Assembly (NCBI RefSeq): GCF_015689175.1
Contig: NZ_CP065047.1
Coordinates: forward strand, 5,518,001-5,582,000
Source: Mycobacterium kubicae
GTDB taxonomy: Bacteria > Actinomycetota > Actinomycetes > Mycobacteriales > Mycobacteriaceae
Reading direction: 5' to 3'
DNA length: 64,000 bases
Below the pieces are notes generated by a model that was not told where the DNA came from, ran no database searches, and was given only the letters and a program-made list of their open reading frames with translations. Shown here piece after piece: positions 1 to 6,900 of the stretch; positions within the stretch are counted from its first letter, which is position 1; each line of letters starts with the position of its first letter. The translations under genes and the position numbers were made by a program.

Positions 1-238
1 CGATCGCCTGCCCGGCGGTGCGAACCACGAAGATGTCACCGAGACCCTGGTCGAAGACCAGTTCGGCCGGCACCCGGCTGTCCGAACATCCGAACACCGC
101 CGCGATCGGTTGCTGACCCGAGGTGAGACTCTGCCGGCGATCGACATCCTGGTCGGGATGTTCGGGCTTGCCGGCGACGAATCGCTCGTTACCCTCGTTG
201 AGTGCTTTCCATGCGGTGGCCGGAGTCATGTTGGGCAT
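1..238 (-). CDS. canB: Beta-carbonic anhydrase, N-terminal part (runs off the window)
   Basis: Reversibly hydrates CO2 to bicarbonate using zinc. Only about 79 N-terminal residues are in the window; the C-terminus lies beyond base 1. The reverse translation begins MPNMTPATAWKAL and contains the beta-class zinc motif GCSDSR (Cys ligand, then the Asp-Arg dyad), followed by LVFDQGLGDIFVVRTAG, all typical of the family. The ATG at 238-236 overlaps the mutY ATG on the other strand by two bases (shared CATG), so the two genes have no intergenic DNA. The remaining zinc ligands (His and second Cys) cannot be checked here. Order and sequence match Rv3588c of M. tuberculosis as I recall it. Confidence 0.93.
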   Translation of the reverse strand, partial: MPNMTPATAWKALNEGNERFVAGKPEHPDQDVDRRQSLTSGQQPIAAVFGCSDSRVPAELVFDQGLGDIFVVRTAGQAI

Positions 239-1148
239 GGCACACATTGTGCCGGACCGGCCGGTGACGGGTGCGGGAAACATACCAGTCACCAATCTTC
301 TTGCCTGGTATGAGCAATCGAGTCGCGATCTGCCGTGGCGGGCGCCCGGTGTCAGCGCCTGGCAGATCCTGGTCAGCGAGTTCATGCTGCAGCAGACGCC
401 GGTATCTCGGGTGCTGCCGATCTGGTCGCAGTGGGTGCGGCGGTGGCCGACCCCGTCGGCCACCGCCGCGGCCAGTGCCGCAGACGTGCTGCGAGCTTGG
501 GGCAAACTCGGCTATCCGAGACGGGCCAAGCGACTGCACGAGTGCGCCACCGTCATTGCCCGCGACCATGACGATCGCGTTCCCGACGACGTGGACACCT
601 TGTTGACCCTGCCCGGTGTCGGCAGTTACACCGCACGGGCGGTGGCATGCTTCGCTTACCGCCAGCGGGTGCCGGTGGTGGACACCAATGTGCGCCGCGT
701 GGTGGCTCGCGCCGTGCACGGCCGCGCCGACGCCGGCTCACCCTCGGCCACCCGTGACCACGCCGACGTCTCGGCGCTGTTGCCCGACGGTGATGCCGCG
801 CCGGTGTTCTCGGTGGCACTGATGGAGTTGGGCGCCCTGGTCTGCACCGCTCGGGCGCCGCGGTGCGGCTCGTGCCCACTGGATGCGTGCGCGTGGCGGA
901 GGGCGGGCTCCCCTCCCGCCTCAGGTCCGCCGCGCCGGGTTCAGCGCTACGCCGGTACCGACCGTCAGGTACGCGGTCGACTGCTGGATGTGTTGCGTGC
1001 CAACGATTGTGCGGTCACGCGCGCCGAGCTCGACGTTGCCTGGCGCAGCGATACCGCGCAGCGCGACCGGGCGCTGTATTCGTTGTTGGCCGATGGCCTG
1101 GTCACCCAGACCGCCGATGGCCGTTTCGCCCTGGCCGGCGAGGAGTAG
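237..1148 (+). CDS. mutY: A/G-specific adenine DNA glycosylase
   Basis: Base-excision repair enzyme that removes adenine mispaired with 8-oxoguanine. The 303-residue protein shows the catalytic Glu in SEFMLQQTP (about residue 48), the helix-hairpin-helix LPGVGSYTA (125-133), the catalytic Asp in VVDTNV (about 149), and a cysteine cluster at 203, 210, 213 and 218 for the 4Fe-4S loop. The last spacing is four residues, not the five of the E. coli enzyme. No separate NUDIX-like 8-oxoG recognition domain is obvious; the C-terminus looks like a short winged-helix tail. The ATG at 237 is chosen because the protein then begins MAHIVPD, like the M. tuberculosis protein. A longer open frame upstream would run through canB. 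Confidence 0.95.
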   Translation: MAHIVPDRPVTGAGNIPVTNLLAWYEQSSRDLPWRAPGVSAWQILVSEFMLQQTPVSRVLPIWSQWVRRWPTPSATAAASAADVLRAWGKLGYPRRAKRLHECATVIARDHDDRVPDDVDTLLTLPGVGSYTARAVACFAYRQRVPVVDTNVRRVVARAVHGRADAGSPSATRDHADVSALLPDGDAAPVFSVALMELGALVCTARAPRCGSCPLDACAWRRAGSPPASGPPRRVQRYAGTDRQVRGRLLDVLRANDCAVTRAELDVAWRSDTAQRDRALYSLLADGLVTQTADGRFALAGEE

Positions 1149-1155
1149 CGCGGGA

Positions 1156-1911
1156 TCACGCTTCGAGGAACTCTTCGACCGCCCGTCGGTAGACATCAGG
1201 TGCTTCGTCGTGCACCAGGTGACCGGCGTCGTAGATCCGCAGATACCCTCTGACGCAGTCAGTTTCGGACATCTTGCGCATCTGGCCGGTTGGGGTGACG
1301 GAGTTGCCGGCCTCGATCAGCAGCGTGGGCGCGCGCACCGCGCGCCACTGCGTCCAGTAATCACGGGTGCCCCACTGCGCGGCGATCTCGATCCATCGCG
1401 AGGTGTGGCCGTGTAACCGCCACCCGGTGTCGGTCCGGTCGAATGCTTCCAGGAAATATTGACCCGCGACGGGCCCGAATTCGGCGTAAACCTGTTCGGC
1501 AGAACCGAATTCGACTGGCAAGGCGTGCAACCATGGTTCCCATGGGCCGGTGGTGCGGCCCCGGAAATCCGGCGCCATGTCTTCGACCACCAGGGCGGTC
1601 ACCAAGTCCGGACGCCGGGCGGCCAGACACCACGAGTGCAGGGCACCCATGGAGTGCCCCACCAACCTGGCCGGCACCCCCAACCCGCTGACCGCGTCCT
1701 CGAGATCGGCGACGAAGCGTTCGGTGCTGATGGGGTGTGGGTCTTCGACGTCACGCCCCCGGTGCCACGGCGCGTCATAGGTGTACACGCTGCCCAGCTC
1801 GGTCAGCCAAGGAAGCTGCCGCGACCAGGTGGTGCCCCGCCCCATCAATCCGTGCACCAGGACCACCGGCTCGCCCCTCCCACCGCGATGGGTCAGCAGA
1901 TCGCTGGACAT
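1156..1911 (-). CDS. Alpha/beta hydrolase (Rv3591c type)
   Basis: A 251-residue alpha/beta-hydrolase of unknown substrate. The oxyanion motif VHGLMG lies near residue 20, the nucleophile elbow GHSMG follows (Ser about 87 from this start), and the catalytic His is in DAGHLVHDEAP near the C-terminus. No signal peptide is seen, so it should be cytosolic. The start could be this ATG or a GTG at 1920, three codons upstream. It is transcribed away from mhuD with only about 24 bp between the starts, so the promoters must overlap the coding ends. It ends 7 bp beyond mutY, tail to tail. In M. tuberculosis a PE_PGRS gene (PE_PGRS58) sits at this junction; none is present here. Confidence 0.88.
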   Translation of the reverse strand: MSSDLLTHRGGRGEPVVLVHGLMGRGTTWSRQLPWLTELGSVYTYDAPWHRGRDVEDPHPISTERFVADLEDAVSGLGVPARLVGHSMGALHSWCLAARRPDLVTALVVEDMAPDFRGRTTGPWEPWLHALPVEFGSAEQVYAEFGPVAGQYFLEAFDRTDTGWRLHGHTSRWIEIAAQWGTRDYWTQWRAVRAPTLLIEAGNSVTPTGQMRKMSETDCVRGYLRIYDAGHLVHDEAPDVYRRAVEEFLEA

Positions 1912-1934
1912 GCCCGGCACGGTAACCTAGCGGC

Positions 1935-2252
1935 ATGCCAGTGGTGAAGATAAACGCAATCGAGGTGCCCGCCGACGCTGGCCCTGAGCTGGAAAAGCGC
2001 TTCGCGCACCGGGCCCATGCGGTGGAGAACTCCCCCGGGTTCCTCGGCTTTCAGCTGCTGCGTCCGGTCAAGGGCGAGGACCGCTACTTCGTGGTGACGC
2101 AGTGGGAGTCCGAAGAAGCGTTTCAGGCCTGGGCGAATGGCCCCGCCATCCACGCCCACGCCGGCCACAAGGCCAACCCGGTCGCGACGGGTGCGACGCT
2201 GTTGGAATTCGAGGTTGTGCTCGACGTTGCCGGGGCAGGCAACACTGCATAG
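1935..2252 (+). CDS. mhuD: Haem-degrading monooxygenase MhuD
   Basis: Degrades haem to mycobilin and releases iron, part of host-haem iron use in mycobacteria. The 105-residue protein has the ABM (antibiotic biosynthesis monooxygenase) ferredoxin-like fold. The known functional residues of the mycobacterial enzyme are all present at the expected numbers: Asn7 (VVKINAIE), Trp66 (EAFQAWANGP) and the haem ligand His75 (AIHAHAGHKA). Length equals that of the M. tuberculosis protein as I recall it. The next gene, lpqF, probably starts 26 bp before its stop. No iron box was confidently seen upstream. Confidence 0.95.
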   Translation: MPVVKINAIEVPADAGPELEKRFAHRAHAVENSPGFLGFQLLRPVKGEDRYFVVTQWESEEAFQAWANGPAIHAHAGHKANPVATGATLLEFEVVLDVAGAGNTA

Positions 2253-3591
2253 CCGGTGCGCGGGCCGGCGCCGCGCATGGGCCATCAGCGCCGCCGCCGC
2301 ACTCGTGCTCACCCTGGTTCCCGGCTGCACGTCGTCGCCGACCCCGTCGGCGAACGCGGCGAACACCGGGCGCCGCATCGACATGGTGACTCCGCCCGGG
2401 CTGCGCGCCCAGCAGACGTTGGACATGCTCAACTCGGATTGGCCGATCGGTGAGGTTGGTGTGCGCACCCTGGCTGCGTCCGACAAGGTCGAAGCCGTCC
2501 AGCGGACCATGGAAGAACTGTGGTGGGACCGGCCCTTCGCCCTGCAGGGCGTCGACCTCGGGGCCAGCGTAGCCACCCTGCACCTCACCTCCTCCTACGG
2601 CGCGCATCAGGACATCCGGATCCACACCGACGACGGCGGGTGGGTGGATCGGTTCGCCTTGGAGACTCAGCCACCGTCGGTCACCTCGTGGGCCGATGTC
2701 GACGCCGTTCTGGGGCGGACCGGTGCCCGCTACTCGTATCAGGTGAGCAAGGTCGACCACGGCAATTGCGATAAGGTTGCCGGCACCAACACCGGCCAAT
2801 CTCTGCCGCTGGCATCGATATTCAAGTTGTACGTGCTGCACGCGCTGGCCGGCGCGGTCAAGGACGGCACGGTGTCCTGGGATGATCAGTTGACGGTGAC
2901 CGAGAAGAGCAAGGCCGTCGGCTCGTCGGGACTGGAATTGTCTCCAGGCGCGCATGTTTCGGTGCGCACGGCCGCGGAGAAGATGATCGCCACCAGCGAC
3001 AACATGGCCACTGACTTACTCATCGAACGGATGGGCACGCACGCGATAGAGCAGGCGCTGGTGACCGCCGGGCATCACGATCCGGCCAGCATGACGCCGT
3101 TTCCGACCATGTACGAACTGTTCTCGGTCGGCTGGGGTCAGCCCGATCTGCGGGAGCAGTGGAAGAAGGCGTCCCAACCACAACGTGCCCAGTTGCTTGC
3201 GCAGGCGAATTCGACGCCGTACCAACCCGATCCGACGCGAGCTCACACGCCGGCGTCCATGTTCGGTGCGGAATGGTATGGCAACGCCGAAGATGTCTGC
3301 CGGGTACACCTGGCGCTGCAAGCCGACGCGGTAGGGGCTGCCGCACCCGTGCGGCAGATCCTGTCCGCCGTCGCGGGCATTCAACTCGATCGCAACGTGT
3401 GGCCGTACATCGGCGCCAAAGCCGGTGGCTTGCCGGGTGATCTGACGTTCAGTTGGTACGCGGTCGACAAGACCGGACAGCCCTGGGTGGTCAGCTTCCA
3501 ATTGAACTGGCCGCGTGATCACGGGCCGACGGTCACCGGCTGGATGCTGCAGGTCGCCAGGCAGGCCTTCGCGCTGATCGCTCCCCGCTAG
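2227..3591 (+). CDS. lpqF: Lipoprotein LpqF, beta-lactamase/DD-peptidase-like fold
   Basis: Predicted secreted lipoprotein of about 454 residues with a serine beta-lactamase fold. The N-terminus is RRR-rich, then a hydrophobic stretch ends in the lipobox LTLVPGC. Motifs seen: SxxK in PLASIFKLYV, SDN in ATSDNMATDL, and a KTG-like KAGGLPG. It therefore has the layout of a class A beta-lactamase-like enzyme, although enzymatic activity is unproven for this family. No ATG fits well. The TTG at 2227 gives a start matching the recalled M. tuberculosis length of about 452 and puts an RRR-hydrophobic signal at the N-terminus. An ATG at 2137 would add 30 residues lying inside mhuD. Start uncertain; body certain. 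Confidence 0.9.
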   Translation: MPGQATLHSRCAGRRRAWAISAAAALVLTLVPGCTSSPTPSANAANTGRRIDMVTPPGLRAQQTLDMLNSDWPIGEVGVRTLAASDKVEAVQRTMEELWWDRPFALQGVDLGASVATLHLTSSYGAHQDIRIHTDDGGWVDRFALETQPPSVTSWADVDAVLGRTGARYSYQVSKVDHGNCDKVAGTNTGQSLPLASIFKLYVLHALAGAVKDGTVSWDDQLTVTEKSKAVGSSGLELSPGAHVSVRTAAEKMIATSDNMATDLLIERMGTHAIEQALVTAGHHDPASMTPFPTMYELFSVGWGQPDLREQWKKASQPQRAQLLAQANSTPYQPDPTRAHTPASMFGAEWYGNAEDVCRVHLALQADAVGAAAPVRQILSAVAGIQLDRNVWPYIGAKAGGLPGDLTFSWYAVDKTGQPWVVSFQLNWPRDHGPTVTGWMLQVARQAFALIAPR

Positions 3592-3707
3592 CGGACAACC
3601 GCCCAAAGTATGGGTTTTCCATGCGTATGGCCAGTTCCCTTGATCGTCGGTGAGACCGGAAATACCCTCGCGCCGTAGCTCCTCAGCCGCGCAACCGGAG
3701 GGTCCTG

Positions 3708-3971
3708 ATGTCAATCGCGTCGCCGCATATGCTCAGGAATTGTTTCGCTGGCGCCGCAGTCTTCCTGGGTGTTTGGGTCGGGGCAGCGGCTCCGGCCAGC
3801 GCCGAGCCCGATGCGGTCGACGTCAACGAGAACGTGTTCGGCGGCCTTAGCTGCAGCTGCCAGCAGGTGACTCCGCCCGCTGGCCCGGGCGTCAGCGAAG
3901 AGATAAGTCGGGGTCTGCGCAGCAGTCATCCCGCCTGGGCAGGGATGTCCGCACCGGTGGCGAGCAGGTAG
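3708..3971 (+). CDS. Small secreted protein with LSCSC motif
   Basis: An 87-residue protein of unknown function. A GGAGGG ribosome site lies 7 bp before the ATG. Residues about 1-32 look like a Sec signal peptide (hydrophobic FAGAAVFLGVWVGAAAP, cleavage likely after PASA). The mature part is about 55 residues and carries the motif NVFGGLSCSCQQ followed by PPAGPGVSEEISRGL. I believe small mycobacterial exported proteins with this layout exist, but I cannot assign a function. It occupies the place of Rv3594 (a peptidoglycan-amidase-like gene) in M. tuberculosis. It is convergent with the giant regulator, whose stop is 19 bp away. Confidence 0.65.
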   Translation: MSIASPHMLRNCFAGAAVFLGVWVGAAAPASAEPDAVDVNENVFGGLSCSCQQVTPPAGPGVSEEISRGLRSSHPAWAGMSAPVASR

Positions 3972-3989
3972 TCACCGGTGCGGGTACGG

Positions 3990-6900
3990 CTAGCCGCCGC
4001 TTTGCCTGCTGAGTTGCTCGAACCTCGCCAGAGCCTGGTCGAGATCCACCTCGTCGAAGACCTCAGATCGCTTGCATCTTTCACCTTGGACCAGCAGCAG
4101 ATCGACGCCCCGCCATTCGGCGTTGAAGCCGTCCTGGGAGTTGCCATATGCGGCATGGGTGAGGACTGCTCCCTGGTCGGTCAACCGGTGCACACTTTCG
4201 ACGTATGTGTGCACTCGTTGGCCGAGTTCCCACCCGGCGAGGACGTACGCGAGCAACTCACCGGGCGCGTATGCCGCCACCCGGCGATGATCAACACTCT
4301 CGAAGTCGTCTGTGACGGCGGGCAGTTCGCGCCGGTTGAGGGCAGCAAAGGCCTGTAAGATGATGGACCACGTGTCCGAGAAAGGCGCCGCCTCGCCGGC
4401 GAGGTACCGGCGTTCGAGTTCTTCGAAGGCGGCGTCGATGTCGGCGAAATCGAAGACGACGCGTGCCACGAGGTGTTGCTCGGCATTGACTTCGACGACG
4501 TCGAGGACATCGCTGTGGAATGCCTCTGGTCGCCTGTCACGACCCCAGGTTTGGGTGCGACTGAGGGCCAGGCGGCTCCCGCGGAGGGCGATCGCCTCCG
4601 AAGTCATGTACCTGACGCCGATCTCGGTGATGGTCTTGATCTCGGTGAAGACGGCGTCCTTACCTTCTCGCACACCGGAATACACCACCTTCCGACGATC
4701 GGCGGTGACAATGTCGTCGGCCAGCAGCTCGCCGATCGCAGTCCAGTCGGAGCGCTCGAAGCATGTCCGCAACCGCTCGGACGCCCGGGTTGCCGCGTTC
4801 TCCAGCCGGCGCGCCGACCGGTTCAGCTGATCGAATCTGGTAGCGGCAGCGTTGATCTCATCCTCGTCGAAGATCTCGCATCGGTTGATGAGGTCTCCCT
4901 CCACCAGCAGAATGTCGACGCCCCGCCATTCGGCGTCGAAACCCTGTTGCGATGCTTCAAGCGCGACCCGAGTGAACAGGGCACCTTTGTCGGTCAGGCG
5001 ATGTACGGACTCGACATAGAAGTGGGATTGCTGCGAATCCGCCCACGTGGCACGAAGATATGCGGACAAGCCGCCCTTGTCGATCCCGACCAGTCGCCGG
5101 TGGTCGATGTTGACCCAGTCCTTCGTCGTGGGGGCCAGCGCGTGCCGGTTCAGCGCGGCGTAGGCCTGCGTGATGACCGACCACGTGTGTGCATGGGCGG
5201 CTGCCTCGCCTGCGAGGTACCGGCGATCGAGTTCGGTGGTGGCAGCGTCGAGGTCATCGGGGTCGAATGCGACGACCGCCGCAGCCCGCCCGTCGGCGTC
5301 GACCTCGGTGACGTGAAGGCCATCCATCTCGAATGTCTGGGGCCGCTGGTTCACCCCCGACCAGTGGCTGCGCCATAGGACGAGGCGGTCACCACGCGTC
5401 GCAATGAAGTGCGCTGCCACATGTGTGAATCCGACCTGTGCTGAGACTCGCAGGTCGTCGATCGCCGTCTTTCGCCCTTGTCGTACACCGGAGTTGACGA
5501 CTCCGCGGCGGTCGTCCAGGTAGTAGTCGACGGCAAAGGTATCCGCCGCGGCGACCAGGTCACCGGCCGCGAAGCACGCGGCGAAGCGCTCGATCATGCG
5601 GCTTGCCGCGTTCTCCAGGCGCGGCGACCGCCGCTGCTGAAACCGCGCATGCACGGCATCCAGTTCGGCCAAGGCCGCTTCGGTGTCCTCGACGTCGAAC
5701 CACATTTCCGTCGCGATTCGACCGTCCTCGTCACACGCGAATAGCTGATAGGCCTCGTCTCGCGGAGCACCGGGGCTGGAATCTGCAGTGCCTAGCTCCA
5801 GTCGGGTGAGAGCCAGCCGCTCGCCTCGCACGGCGACTACCGTGCGGTGGTGCCGCACCGGCCCTACCTCGTGATAACGTCGCGCCTCGCTTGCGTACTC
5901 GGTGCAGGTGAAATCGATACGTGGGAAGCCGACGATCTTACGACGGTTCTCGACAGAGACGCTGGGTGTAATCAGATGCTCGAGCTCGTGCCATGCCAAG
6001 CGATGGACCGCAGCGTCGAGACGCCCGATCGCCCGCGCACAAGCGTTGTCCAACTCGATCGGCCGGGGCGCGGGAGGCGCCGGAGAAGGCGGTGCTTCAC
6101 ACTGCCCAATGATGCGGCGAGCCTTGTCGGCAAGTGTTACAGCGCCTTTGCGCTGATACAGATCCACCGCTCGAGAGGCGGCGGCTCGCGCTGCGGAGTC
6201 GTCACCTGCGGCTCCCAACACGGTCGCCAGGGCCAGGCAGGCATCGCCGTGATCGACCAAGGCGTCAGTACGCTGGGCTAAACCGACAGCAGCCTCGGCG
6301 ACCCGACGAGCCTGGGCGTGGTCAGCGCGGCGCGACAACAACTGCGCTCGAAGCACGCGCCAGGCGATGGACGGCTTCAGGGCATGCCCAGCGAGTTGCT
6401 CACTCTCCGTGCACAATTCGTCGGCTTCGGCGTCTCGGTCGAGCATGACGCATGCGCGCCCGAGCAGCGCAGCGGTCTCGGCGGTGTCGGCGTCCAGCCC
6501 CATCCGGCGGAAACCGTTGTACGCCAAGCGCAGATGTGTCTCGGCTGCGGCGGGATCGTCGGCGACGAGTTCGACAATGCCGGCAAATTGCTCAACCTCT
6601 AACAGCGCATGACGCAGGCCGAGTTCGGTGACGGTGCGCCGAGCCGAGTCGATCATCCTCCGGGCCGCGACGGCGCGGCCGCGGAACGCCTCCAATACGG
6701 CCTGGCACCGCGTCGACGTGGCTTCGACTGCAGGGGAGTCGGTGGTGATCCGTAACAACCGCACGACATCAAGACATCGACCACCCGCGCGCGGCACCGG
6801 GTTTGGGCCCCACAGCGCCGCGAGCGGCGCACCGGCGAGCACCGCGTTGACCCGGCGGGTCTCCCGGGCGCGTCGGGCGGCGGTCAGCGCGTCGTCCAGA

